DNA of 64,000 bases. Origin: Hemileia vastatrix (Eukaryota; Basidiomycota; Pucciniomycetes; Pucciniales; Zaghouaniaceae). Below the pieces are notes generated by a model. It searched no databases and was not told the origin of the DNA. It saw only the letters and a list, made by a program, of their open reading frames with translations. The stretch spans positions 1 to 64,000 of the forward strand of contig JASXTE010000060.1 in the NCBI GenBank assembly GCA_030280995.1, given 5' to 3'. The translations under genes were made by a program, and so were the position numbers. This document shows positions 10,671-21,815 of the stretch, piece by piece (within the stretch, counting starts at the first letter, position 1; each line of letters opens with the position of its first letter).

Positions 10671-11876
10671 TCCAGTATTAATTGCAATAACTCTTCTTCC
10701 ATATCAACTACAAATATACCATGGATATGAACAGTATCATCTTCAGGTACATAAGCAGGATTTTAGTAATTATTTGGCAGAGGCAATCTGGAGAGCATAT
10801 AAACATTGGAGTGAACATTTCCAGCCCTATGGATAATTGTCATCCTTCCTCTGTATTCTTGAACAGCAAGTTGCCACCTGAACATATGTCTGTTAGGTGT
10901 TTTCAGGTTTAAGAGTGACTTCACAGCAATACAGTCAGTTACCAATTCAAATTTTTGGTCATCTAGATAGTAATGAAGCTTCTCAAGAGCCCAAACAACT
11001 GCTAAGCACTCTAATTGAGTGGCACAATATTTCAATTCACTATTTCTCAAGGTTCTTGAAATATAACAAATTACAACCTCTGAGGATTTATCATTTATAA
11101 TTTGTTTCTGGTGAAGGGCAGCACCCAGACCAACAAAGCTAGCATCTGTATACAGGAAAAATGGTTTGTTAAAATCTGGAAGAGCCAATATAGGGGCTGT
11201 CATTAAGCAACCTTTTAATGTATCAAAAGCTTTTTGACAGTCATTATTCCAGAGAAAAGCAACATCTTTTCTGGTCAGTTTTGTAAGAGGCAAGGCTATT
11301 ACCTGATAATTTTTAATATATTGTCTATAATAGCCACACATACCCAAAAAACTTTGTATTTCTCTTACAGAAGTTGGTGCTTTCAAATTTTGAATGGCAG
11401 CAACTTTGTTTTGGTCCACAAAAATTTGTAAGCCTGACACAACATGGCCAAGGACTTTCAAGGATTGAAAACCAAATTTACACTTTTTTAAGGACAAGGT
11501 CATATTGATTTCATCCATTTTTTGGAAAACTCTAGTTAAGTGAATCATATGTTCATCAAAAGTTTTAGAAAAAATTATAATGTCATCAATATAAACCATG
11601 AGCCACCCTTCAATTATTTCTTGATGGAAAGTGTTATCCATGAGTTTTTGAAAAACTGAAGGAGCATTTTTAGGGCCAAATGGCATCCTAACATACTTAT
11701 ATATTCCCATATGAGTAGCAATAAGCAAAAAGATTTGAGAATTTTTCTCAACTGGAACTTGATGATATCCTTTATTACCATCCAGACAACTAATAAAATT
11801 TGCACCTTGCAAGGTAGCATGTATTGAATTAATTCTGGGTAAAGGATAAATATCATCAACAGTATAAGTGTTTAAT
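10671..11876 (-). pseudogene. E2 RT and RNase H (349-codon open part), cut by a solo LTR
   Basis: 11812-10763 is open. The RT palm has FISCLDGNKGYHQV, MPFGPKNAPSVFQ and the active site MVYIDDIIIFSKTFDEH. The thumb/connection has SFLGMCGYYRQYIKNYQ. RNase H has YTDASFVGLGAALH and LVTDCIAVKSLLNLKTPN. The frame upstream is severed at 11876 by the solo LTR. The frame stops near 10763 before joining the integrase, and a stop at about 10668 adds to the damage. Confidence 0.85.
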
Positions 11877-13015
11877 TGTCGGTCAGTTGTCTAGAAGAGG
11901 GAAAGAAAAGGGACAAAAAAGAAGAGAAACAAATAGGAAAAGATACTAAAGGTAAATAGAAAGATAGAAGTAATACTAGAAATAATTTATTTAAAATGAA
12001 GCAACGACAAGTGAGTTGGGAGATGAACAATTTGAGGTTTTTTTTAATATTAATGTTATTTAAGTAAGAGTTCTGCGCGGCAAACACTATAATTCCTATC
12101 AGACTTAAGGCAACCTTTAATTTGTTATTTAGAATTTTTAATTAGATTGTAGTACTAATAAAAATAATAATAAACGTAATATAAAATTGTATTTAATTTG
12201 TTGAGTGTATAATAAGTTATGATGCTACAGGGGATTATCCAAGGCCCTTTTATAGGCAATGGGTCCTCTGAAGCGCCACTATGTTTGTAAATACCATAGT
12301 TAGAATAGAATAAGACAAATATATCAAAGAGTAAATGAAACATAACAATGTAGAGAAAAACATGAAACAAATAATTAAAACCCCAATTAAGAATCCAACT
12401 TTCCCGCCATTAATTCCCAAATCAGTAAGTAAAAATAGTGAATAACTAAACAAGATTGGAACATAGGAACTATGAGAAAAATAATTCCCAACAGATGGTA
12501 CAGTCTGATTTAAGGATATTTTAAGTGAAACATAAAATAAATTGACGCAACAAAACATGTAATTAATCTCAATTTAGTATAAATTAATTAATTGGTTTTT
12601 CCTGACACAATTAAGGGTCAAAAGAAGCGTCATTAATTATTGTTTAGTATTATATGAAAGGTATTATTTAATATATAAATTTAAATAATTAATCTACATA
12701 TATTATAAGTCAATTTTACACTTATAATTATAATATATGTTTTTCAATTAATTAAATATAAATTTATAATTATTAAGTAACATAAAAATGCGCCATTATT
12801 TGTAGAATATATTATATTATGTTCAATTTAAATGTATATAAAAATTTATATAACTAATAAAATTAATATAACACTTGTATATAATAAAATACTTATATAA
12901 TTTTATTATGCAATAAAATAATAATTAATATTCATTAAATACAATTCTTACCCACTCTTTCAGGTTTTATAATTTACATATCATTTACTGGACTCCTGGA
13001 ATAGCCTGGCTGACA
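11877..13015 (-). mobile_element. Solo LTR of the E family (1139 bp) inside E2 RT
   Basis: Plus strand TGTCGGTCAG...GGCTGACA with the perfect 5-bp duplication TTAAT (11872-11876, 13016-13020). It resembles the E2 LTR at 7867 throughout, in the same orientation. Removing it rejoins the RT reading frame between the TYTVDD region and CGDYRAL. E1 shows the empty site at about 3560. Confidence 0.9.
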
Positions 13016-13020
13016 TTAAT

Positions 13021-13960
13021 GCTCTGTAATCACCACATAATCTAGCCTTATCTTTTTCATAAGAAATCAAGACCGGGGAGATGACACAATATTTGGGGGT
13101 GACATCCACTTTCTCAATGATATTCATTTTTAATAATGTGGCAATATTATCTTCAATATCCTTTCTTTTTGTTGGAGAAGCAGGATATGGTTTTTTCTTA
13201 AGACTAGGAGGGATATCACTTAAGTTACAGGATAAAGTAATTTTCATTTCTTCCTGAACAATTCCTAAGACATGAGAACCATGAGCAAAAGCCATAGGGA
13301 AAGAGGTAATTGAGGCAATAATAGAATCCTTTTGTTCACTAGTTAACTGATCACCAAAAGAAGCAGTATTTATTTCATTTAATAAATCATCCATTTCAAT
13401 TGTTGTTCTGCCTTTACACTGGTTTAGTGAGTTACAAGACTTTAACAGATGCCCAGAAGGTCTTTTAGAGGAGGAAAATTTGAATTTCCTTTTGCCATTC
13501 AATCCCAAGGTGAAGCAATTATTTGCTGGGTCTAATTTCACACCAAACATGGTTAAAATATCATTACCCATAATAAACCAATTGCTTAAATAATCATTTT
13601 TCATGACCACAAATTCACAAATAGCTCTGAAAAAACCACCATTATATTTGAAAAATACAGAGGTTTTGTATTTGCCAATAGGAATTAGGGTAGAACCATA
13701 CCCTCTCCATTTTTCAGAAGTTATCGGTAATAGTTTACTCAAATAATCCTTATCTACTGAAGCTAAAGCCTTTTCAGACACTACACTTCCTCCAGCACCA
13801 GAGTCAAGAACTACATCAACATTTTTACCATTAATGATAACAGGTGCTTTCAAGGGGGATATGGCTACAGAATTGTTAGTAATATCTTTAATTATTTCAG
13901 CATTTTCTACTGAAGATAAATCAAATACACATTCTTCAGATATATTATCTAAATAATGGA
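13021..13960 (-). pseudogene. E2 protease and RT N-terminus
   Basis: 13853-12981 is open and reads from KAPVIINGKNVDVVLDSGAGGSVV, an aspartic protease of the retropepsin type with catalytic DSG, through the linker to the RT fingers with PVLISYEKDKARLCGDYRAL. The last codons of the computed frame run into the solo LTR and are not part of the protein. E1 has the same segment at about 3600-4400. Confidence 0.8.
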
Positions 13961-15552
13961 CATCCTGTTCTAAAATTAGAAAATCTTTAACAGAGTCATT
14001 GCCATAGGAGATATTACTTTCACAATCACTAGAAGAATTATTGACATCAATTTCAGCTTCATCAGTGTCTTCATTGTGTTCAACAAGATGAATTTTCTTG
14101 TCACAAACATGACCCTTTTGCCATGGTTTGTTACATTTAAAACAAGTATTTTTTGCATATTTTTTAGGTGTAACTGGGAAGAGGATTTACCAGATTTTTC
14201 TGGGAGCTTTGTAGAAGGTTTATTCTGATCATTATAAGATTTACCAAGGTAATTCTTTGGTTTATATCTATGGTTGAGTAGTACCTCATTACAGATATTA
14301 ATGAAAGAAGAATTTTCCCTTACATGCTCAGCTCTAGCCACAATCAAATCTCTAAGAGAATTTGGTAATTTATACAAGATTTTATCTCTTCAAATATCAT
14401 AATCCATCTTTGGATAAATTGCACTTAGGATTTTTGTTACTTTCATAAGAAAAAAAATGGGCATTTCAACAGAGGAGGATACATATCTAGTATTCTCATA
14501 CAGTCTTTGCTGAGCTAACCTGAATTTTGAACCACCAAACTGATTCTCAATCAAGGATTTCCAATCATTCCATGTATAATGATTGTTATCCAAAAGGACA
14601 TATTCATACCACATCAAGGCTACATTGGAAAATAAAGAAATTAGCTTAGAAAAAATTTCCTCATCAGGTAGTTTATAAGATCTCTTTATATTATCAATCC
14701 TTTGTATAAAGTGTTGCCAATCAGATGAAGAATCACCATCAAAGGTAGGATATTGATCCAACTTAGGCCAATTTTTCTGGCTACTATAGTGTTACATCCT
14801 ATGGTTTGAATTATTCAAGGTTTTCAGTTCCTGAAGTCTTGAAAGGTGTTCAGATATTTCATTATTCAAAGAGGCAGCTGGCTCATGGTGAGTATTAAAT
14901 TTCTTTCTGTTTGATGCATTAGATTTTTCAGAATGAATTTCAGCTGGTAATATTTGTACATTAAAAGGGAGAGAAGAACTACTCTGTTCAGGCTGTTTAT
15001 CATTAAGACTGACAGCAGTTTTAGCACTATTTTTTAATTCATGATAATGAGTAGCCTGGAAAGTTTGTAATGCAGAAAATTGTTTCTCCAGGTCAGATAA
15101 TTTATTTCTCAAATCACAAATGTAAGATAGTTGATCAATAATCCTAGAAATAGATAAAACATTTCTGTCCTCATCTACAGAGCATTTATTTCTCAAATTC
15201 TGAGAATCAATTTCAATTTTCTTAATTCACTGTGCAAAAGCATATTGTCATTCTTTAAAGTAGTATTTTCATCTTTTAGATTATCAAAAGTTTTGCATAG
15301 GTGACTATATTTATCTGAAAGTGATTTGTGGTCAGCTTGAATAGACTTTTGTTGAGCCACGACATTATTTAATGTGTCTTTCAATTTGAAATAAGCAGTG
15401 TCTTGAACAGAAGAACTCACTTTACAATGTAAATGCAAATTATTTAATCTATCACTCTCATGTATTAACAAATCTCTTAAATGGTTATCTTTCACAACAT
15501 TAAAATCAGGAGTATCTTTCAATATTTCTTCAGAAGTTTTCTCAAGTAAAGT
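13961..15552 (-). pseudogene. E2 Gag C-terminal half (coiled coil, capsid domain, knuckle), fragmented
   Basis: Open parts at 15522-15193, 15196-14792, 14761-14390 and 14377-13976 follow the E1 Gag in order. They give a coiled coil, the capsid-like domain from DQYPTFDGDSSSDWQHF, and a knuckle region where frames slip near 14190. At least four stops or indels separate them. The second half of the coiled coil duplicates sequence already present upstream (see 15553-16932). Confidence 0.75.
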
Positions 15553-16932
15553 TTAAACTTCAGGGGAAGCAGAATCATTCTTGATTGCAAGAGAAAGGCT
15601 AATTAAAGAAGTAGAAGTCAAATGTAAAGGTTCATCAAGTGATAATAGTGCATTGAAATCATTTCTTAGCTTTTTAAACTCATTTTGCAGAGATTTTATT
15701 TCATTTTTTAATGAATAATTTTCTTCAATAAGCGGTTTCAATTCACTCAAGGTCTTATGTAGATTGATATTTCTATCTGAGATAGCTCTATGGTCACTCC
15801 TTATTTGTTTTTGTTGGCTAAAAACAATATTCAAGGTTTCTTTGATTTTAAAATAAGCTGTATCCTGTACAGAAGAGCTTACTTTACATTGCAAGTGCAA
15901 ATTAGTTAATCTATCATTCTCATGGATTAACACATCTCTCAAATGTTTGTCTTTCACAACATTAAAATCAAGGGTATCTTTCAATATTTCTTCAGAAGTT
16001 TTCTCAATTAAGGTATAGACTTCAGGGGAAATAGAATCATTCTTAATTGTAAGAGAAGGATTAATTGAAGAAGTAGAAGTTAAATGTAAAGGTTCATCAA
16101 AAGAAAATTTGATAATTACATTAATAGGGCTACTAGTTACAGGAAGCAGTCTTTTAACAGGTTTAACTGTTCTTTCACCATTCTCAATAAAATTACCTGC
16201 AGAAGAAGTCTTATTAGAAAACATTCCCAAGTGACTATCAACCAAATTACGTACCATGGCAGAGGAGGAAACTTCCCCTGAGACTGAGTTTGGGATTGTG
16301 CTTGGGTCTTCTTTCTCCTGCCTTGTTGGTAAGGATGAGGAGGAGGATGGAAATTGGGTGTTCTGTATGGGCCAGGCTGATGAGGAGGAGGATGTTGCAC
16401 ATTCTGCTGGTAGTGACTCATTAGATAATCCCATTTCCGTTGCTCTACTTCCATAGTATTTTGATTTTGGATGGAGGAGCTGGGGTGCTGTGAAGGTTGA
16501 GCCTGAAACTGAGGCTGATTGGGAGGCAACTGAGGAGGGGCCTGGGCCTGATTTTGGTTCCTGAGTTCCTGAACTTGATCCCACAAGGTGTCTACTTTTG
16601 CCTTTTATTTCATGTTTTCTGTCCTCAGTTCTTTGATATGACTGGACAGATTGCTGATTTGTTGGGGCAATGGAAGCTTTTTTATTTTTAATCCTTTTGG
16701 AAGACCTTCTTGAGGTACTGGAGGTTTTAATTCCTTCTGTTGTGCTGGGGGAAGGTAGTTTGATTTGTTTATTTCTCCTGTCATTTCCACATCCTGAATT
16801 ATGTGAATTTTTCTTGTTAGCATAAGATTTTTTATGTTCAACTTTAGAAGAACTCACAGTATCAGCATCATAATCAATTTCAATTTCATCCACTTGCATG
16901 TTATACATTTTCTCAGCCAAATTGTTGGACAT
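15553..16932 (-). pseudogene. E2 Gag N-terminus with duplicated, chimeric coiled-coil segment
   Basis: A 459-codon open frame. It starts MSNNLAEKMYNMQVDEIEIDYD and has a low-complexity middle. It then holds one copy of the block FDEPLHLTSTS...SPEVYTLIEKTSEEIL plus a coiled coil. At about 15645 it jumps into a second copy (LSLDEPLHLTSTSLISLS) that is nearly identical to E1 and runs on downstream. The two copies differ at many residues. This indicates a recombinant of two diverged gag lineages, by template switching or unequal crossover, and not a simple tandem copy. Confidence 0.7.
16254..16932 (-). CDS. E2 alternative-frame spliced ORF over gag (coiled-coil/PQ-rich)
   Basis: Predicted exon 1 is 16932-16858 (25 codons). 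The predicted intron is 16857-16794 (64 bp, GTGAGT donor, CTAAC branch, ATTCAG acceptor). Exon 2 runs from 16793 and begins DVEMTGEINKSN. It encodes KLPLPQQISNLSSHIKELR, a Gln/Pro-rich stretch, KWDYLMSHYQQNVQ and a basic QGRRKK region, reaching Pro-Trp at a GTACGT site (16254). One TAA after NMK (about 16613) breaks it. It is better conserved with E1 and A1 in this frame than in the gag frame over the same bases. Confidence 0.6.
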
Positions 16933-17620
16933 AATAGTGGGAAGATTAATTAATTCTTAAAAAAAAATCAATAAAAATCAGTCAATAATTTGCTCCAAAT
17001 AAAAATTTTTTTTATTAATTAAATTGTATAAAAATTTTTTTTTTTTAATATAAAGTAATATTTATAAAAAATAATTCATAAAATGGACTTCAAAGAAAAA
17101 TTGGGAATAAACAATTAAGTTTTTTTCAACCAATTAATTAAATTACCAATATTAAATATGGCAATATATTGGACTAGGCACAAAGTGCTATCTAAGTCAA
17201 CCAAAATTAAACAAAAATTAATAATAAAAAAAAATTAAATTAATAAATAAATTTTTATTAATAATAATGATAATTCTTCTAGGACTAAGAGGAATTTGAC
17301 ACTCTATAATGGTCAACTAGGAAAAAGAAATATATATAAAATGAACACTTACACTCAGTGAATCAGCAATTAAGCCACAATCACTGTTATTGCAGTAAAA
17401 ATATAGTAATATGAGTGAGAGGTGCAAAGGTTAACTTACTATAGTGATCGGAAAATCACTTCAAAATAATATATGAATTAATTTAATATAAACCTAATAG
17501 ATCGAACCCAAGTTCAAAACATGGTCGCGGCAAAAGTTTCTTTTTTGCTGGGTGGTCCGTGCGTTATGTCAATCGTCGCAAGTATCAGTATCGTCGTTGT
17601 AGTTTGGAAAGGCCCCCAGT
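16933..17620 (-). other. E2 5' leader
   Basis: AT-rich, non-coding. It carries hairpin copies at 17169-17204 (with an inner GCAC/GTGC stem) and 17279-17321 (CTAG..GAC / GTC..CTAG). The first sense bases after the LTR are ACTGGGGGCCTTTCC, a possible but unidentified primer binding site. Confidence 0.55.
17169..17321 (-). repeat. E2 leader hairpins
   Basis: Two copies of the family A/E bulged hairpin, positions as given for the leader. They show the same TT bulge between a variable lower stem and the GAC/GTC upper stem as in E1 and A1. Confidence 0.5.
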
Positions 17621-19693
17621 TGTCGGTCAGTCGTCTAGAAGAGGGGAAGAAAAGGGGAAGAAAGAGAGGAGGACAAGGGAAAAGGTTTTGGAAAGTAAAA
17701 GAAATAAGATATAAAAAAAATTATTTAATTTATTGGAGAGGAGCAACGACAAATTACTTGAGGGATTACACAAAAAAATGAGGTAATATTAAATGTTAAT
17801 ATTATTTAAGTCAAGGGTTCTGCGCGGCAAACACTATGAGTACTATCAGACTTAAGGCAACCTTTGAATGGTTATATAGAATTTAAATTAGAATTTTGAT
17901 ACTAATAAAAAAATAATATAAACATAATATAAAAATATGTTCAAGTTGTTGAGTGTATAGTAAGGGATGATTCTACAGTGGATTATCCAAGGCCTTTTTA
18001 TAGGCAATGGGTCCTCTAAAGCGCTACAACTGACTATATACAAAATAGTAATGAAGTAAAACACAAAGATTAAAGAAGATATTTGTAATATAGTAATTGA
18101 GAGAAAAATATACGAAAATAATAAGAATCCCAATTAAGAAAATAAATTTCCCATCCCGAATTCCCAAATCAGTTAATATAAAATAATGAGTAACTAAATG
18201 TCAAGGTTCAATTTTGGTCTAGAAGCTTTGGTACGGTTTTATATGAAGATTTTAAGGATTTCTTGGACTCTCAGTAATTAGGTACGTATTTCTTAATCAA
18301 AGATGATTCTTTTACTCAATAATAAGAGGTAGATTTAAATATTTATATAAATTATAGATTAGAATTACATCCTTGTAAATACTAAAGATATAAATTATAA
18401 GAAATAAATGTTTAACTTTTGTAGTTGTAGTAATAAGTGAGTTGGTAAGAAGAATGATTAAAAGACAACAAAAAGAGGGGCCTTTTATAGGCAAAGGAGA
18501 GAAAATGCACGGCAATCAAATTCTAAAAACAGTAGGAAGAGAGAGAGAAAAGAAAATTCCAGAAAGAGTATTTCAAATAATAAAGTTATTCTAAAAAGAA
18601 GGCGTCAAAAAAGATGTATTTACAGAGTATGTCAGAAATACATCAATATATTTAATATTTACTGTAAAAGTCAATCCTAAATAAGAAATTTGAATTTTTT
18701 GTATATATTTAATATTATTTGAATATTTAAATCTTATTTTATCTTAATATCTATTTTTTAATATAAAATTTTATTTTTTCCCAACCTGTCAAATGAGCAC
18801 GGTGTTAGAGAAAAATATAAGGGACAAAACTATATTTTTAATTTTAATTATTTATTTAATTTTTTAATTTTAACATTCTGTAATTAGTTAATTTATTATA
18901 ACTAATTTTAATTTAACTAAATTATAATTAATTAATAATTAAAATGATAAGATGCGGCTTCATCCAGTAAATAATTAATTATTTCACTGGGTGAGTCTAG
19001 TAGCCTGGCTGACACTAAACAACCCTGTGACGTAATGAACTATGTGAAAAACAATTCAAAAAAAGTATTACAATATGTTTTCAGCATTTCTAAGTGAAAC
19101 AAATAACATGTTTTGACGTAACAAGGTATGTAATCAATTTAATTCAGTGTAAATTAAAATGATTTTATTGTTTTCATTATGTAATTAAATAACTAATTTA
19201 AATGAAACAATTAATTAATTCAAATTGGGAATTTATAATACTATTTTATAAAATATGTATTATAATTTATTTAATTTTTTCATGACACAATTAAGGGTCA
19301 AAAGAAGTGCCCAATTTAATTGTTTAATAATATATGAAGTTTTATTTAATATATAAATTTAAATCATTAATGTAATTATATTATAAGTATATTTTACATA
19401 TATAATTATAATATATGTTAGTAATTAATTAATTATAAATTTATAATTATTAAATACATAAAAATGCGCCATTATTTGTAGAATATAAAATATATTATGC
19501 TTAATTTAAATGTATAAATAATTTATATAACAACAAAATTAATATAACACTTATATTTAATAAGATACTTATATAATTTTATTATGCAATAAAATGTTAA
19601 TTTATATACATCAAATGCAATTATTTATGCCCTCTTTCAGGTCCAATAAGTTAACATATCATTTACTAGGCTCCTGGTATAGCCTGGCTGACA
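17621..19693 (-). repeat. E2 5' LTR (interrupted by a solo LTR)
   Basis: Matches the 3' LTR at 7867-9117 apart from an insertion at 18199-19014. It begins TGTCGGTCAG and ends GGCTGACA on the plus strand. A TATA-type box (TATAAAAAGG on the minus strand, 17993-18002) lies 372 bp from the sense 3' end. Confidence 0.9.
18199..19014 (-). mobile_element. Solo LTR of the A family (816 bp) inside E2's 5' LTR
   Basis: Plus strand TGTCAAGGTT...GGCTGACA with the perfect 5-bp duplication CTAAA (18194-18198, 19015-19019). The reverse complement aligns with the A1 LTR, sharing the start TGTCAGCCAGGCTACTAG and the block with CTAACACCGTGCTC. It is therefore in minus orientation and has lost its internal region. 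Confidence 0.9.
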
Positions 19694-19698
19694 ATTAG

Positions 19699-20653
19699 TA
19701 TTATAAGTCTTAAAGCAACCAGTAATATTTTACATAATATTTAAATTAGATGTAGTGTACTAATAAAAATAGTAAATAAAGTAATATAGTTAAAGTATGT
19801 TAAATGATTGTATAGTAAGTAAGTGATGAGCTACCAGATGGACTTCTAAAGCCCTTTTATAGGCAAGAGGACATTCTGGAGCCTTCCAAAAGTATATAAA
19901 AAAGGTAAAATTATGTGAAATAATTAATTTAAAAGAATCTAATTTAAAAACATAAAAAATAAATCCGTGAATAAAAAAAATATCCTTTCCCATTAGTAAT
20001 CCCTAAAAAGAATAGAATCAATATAACAACTAACTATGTGAATATAAAAAATATGAGAACTAGGAAAAAAATCTAAAGAACGAATACCAATGCCTAGAAA
20101 AGTATAATTAAAATAAAAGGAAGTATTTTTACAGTTTTAAATAGGCTTAACTAAGTAAAAATAATATTGATTTAACTATTTCAAGTAAGTGAACTATTAA
20201 ATCAATTGAACAGCTAATTAAGTCAATACAGGAACCTTTTAACATGAGAATTTCAATTTAAACATATTAAATTAATTTAGTAATATTGGTAACAAAAATT
20301 GGGGTCACAGAAGTGCCAAATATTGATGGATATTATTATATGATAGGTTGTATTTAGTTTTATATAAATGTTATTATTTAAAAAATTGTAATTACTGTGT
20401 AGGTTATATTTACACTGATAATATAATTTCAAATAATTTATTTATACATATAAATCACACCATGGTATTATAGAATATTATATTTATTTATGTAATACAA
20501 TTTATTTAGTAACAAAATTAAGTATAATATTTTATTTTATTCACAAAACATTTATATTTTTATTTTAAATAATTTTTTGTATTTACCTAAGGTTATTCCT
20601 TTACAGTAATTTATTATATAAATTACTTGACTTCTGAGATAGCCTGGCTGACA
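19699..20653 (-). repeat. E1 5' LTR, sense 5' part
   Basis: Continues the LTR split at 7866 and ends GGCTGACA at 20653. It holds a TATA-type box (CCTTTTATAGGC on the plus strand, about 19852) at the position expected from E2. It is diverged from the E2 LTR by many substitutions and small indels. Confidence 0.75.
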
Positions 20654-20850
20654 AATACCTTTCTCACTCTCAAATAGTGATAAATTACATCAAGAATGAC
20701 TTTCATAGCTTTTAATCTACTCTTGCACTCTGATTGTGATTCTAATTCTGATTTTGAAGAAATTTTCTTCTTTTATCAAAAATGGCCAGGAAATGTTACC
20801 TTCTTCCAAGAAAGCCTCAAGTACTTCATACCCCCAAGTACACCAAAATC
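20654..20850. other. Unassigned AT-rich segment between E1 and the B1 LTR
   Basis: About 200 bp that match neither the E1 LTR nor the corresponding part of the B LTR at 42761-43085. A short open frame crosses it but has no recognisable features. It could be a remnant of the DNA E1 inserted into, or a variant LTR 5' end. Confidence 0.4.
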
Positions 20851-21686
20851 TTCTCTATATTTCATGTCTCAATGTTGTTATAGAGAAATTTTGTGTTTTA
20901 AAGGTTTTAGTAGTTGTAGCTAATTTTTCTAAGTAGATTAGTTGTTTTTATTGGCTTTCTGGCTTCAGGGAGGCCATGCCGCTTCAGGCAGCACCTCCAA
21001 CGTCAGGCAGCCCTCCCGTCTCAGTTTTAGAAGGTTGGGGAGCGCTTCTGGAGGGTTTTTATTCAATTTGGCGGGTACAGGTGCCAGATTTGTGGGTGTG
21101 CATGGGCTCTTAGATGGTGGTCTGTGTGTAAATAGTGAATAAGACAGTTTGGGGCAACTTTAATTATCATACAAAAAAAATAAAAAAAAATAAAAAATAA
21201 AATAAAAAAATAAAAAGACAGTTTGGGGCAACCTTAATTATCATACAACCATCCGGAGGTGATATCATTGTTCCTCACTCAGTTTTCACTGTTTTCTGGC
21301 CACAATTTGGCTGTGTTTGTTGCAAGTGAGTTCTTCATTTAACTTAAATTTGTAAACTGTTTTCTCTGTTATAGTCTTGCAAGCTATAGCAAGTATTATT
21401 GCTGTCTCTGGTATGGTTTGCATCCTACATCAAGTATCTTTGCTGTCTCTGGTGTGGACATTGGTCTACATTTCAGTTCTTTCGTCTGGTAGTCCGTCTG
21501 GGGACTACTTTCTTGGATCATCAAGCAGTCAAGTGTGTTAAAAAGAAGCTTTAGAAAAACAGGAACCAATTTACTGTAGCAGGTAAATCTCACCCTATTT
21601 TTCTAAAGGGACAGGGGATTTTCTCTCTGGTTTTTCTCCAACTCCCTTGGTCAAGGCCTATAGCTAGTACTATAGGATTGTCTACA
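20851..21686 (+). repeat. B1 5' LTR (5'-truncated)
   Basis: Matches the 3' LTR from about 43084 onward and ends GGATTGTCTACA, followed after four bases by the PBS. About 320 bp of the LTR 5' end are missing. It contains an A-rich insertion flanked by a 30-bp duplication near 21142-21248. Confidence 0.8.
21142..21248. repeat. A-rich insert flanked by a ~31-bp direct duplication in the B1 LTR
   Basis: GACAGTTTGGGGCAAC plus about 15 further bases ending ATCATACAA occurs twice, on either side of a roughly 45-bp tract of A runs broken by single T. The other B LTRs have the segment once (43365-43396, 45917-45950). It looks like a target-site duplication around a tail-only, reverse-transcribed insert, or a slippage product. 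Confidence 0.6.
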
Positions 21687-21690
21687 TTTC

Positions 21691-21707
21691 TGGCGCCCAA
21701 CGTGGGG
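21691..21707 (+). promoter_or_regulatory. B1 primer binding site (tRNA-Lys type)
   Basis: TGGCGCCCAACGTGGGG lies four bases after the LTR end. This matches the primer binding site known from retroviruses primed by tRNA-Lys-1,2. B2 has the identical 17 bases in the same place. Confidence 0.85.
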
Positions 21708-21815
21708 TAGAACCTGCTAGTTCTTTGGAATCTCTGTTTTCATTGGTTGGTTTTTTTTGGCGTTTTGGACTGGACAAATAGGTTCTGGTTCTTCTATTTC
21801 TGTGGTGACTGTCAG

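Larger units (their letters stand above)
7867..19693 (-). mobile_element. E2: complete nested Ty3/gypsy chromovirus-type element
   Basis: Both ends are defined. The plus-strand boundaries are TGTCGGTCAG at 7867 and GGCTGACA ending at 19693. A perfect 5-bp duplication ATTAG flanks it (7862-7866, 19694-19698). The LTRs are 1251 bp (7867-9117) and about 1252 bp once the nested solo LTR and its target copy are removed. Coding regions run 16932 down to 9153 with many frameshifts and stops. It lies in E1's 5' LTR and hosts solo LTRs at 11877-13015 and 18199-19014. Confidence 0.9.
1..20653 (-). mobile_element. E1: Ty3/gypsy chromovirus-type LTR retrotransposon, left-truncated by the window
   Basis: Minus-strand element. 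In sense order it has a 5' LTR (7645-7866 plus 19699-20653, split by E2), a leader (6974-7644), gag-protease-RT (6973-3308), RNase H (about 2726-2358) and integrase running off position 1. The 3' LTR and the target duplication lie outside the window. A 1.5-kb solo LTR sits in the integrase and all of E2 sits in the 5' LTR, so E1 is older than both. Its closest relative here is E2. Confidence 0.85.

Noticed and set aside
20696..20936. Short open frames of 66-75 codons left of the B1 LTR.
   Set aside because: They run across the junction into LTR sequence and have no homologue in the other LTR copies' context or any recognisable domain.
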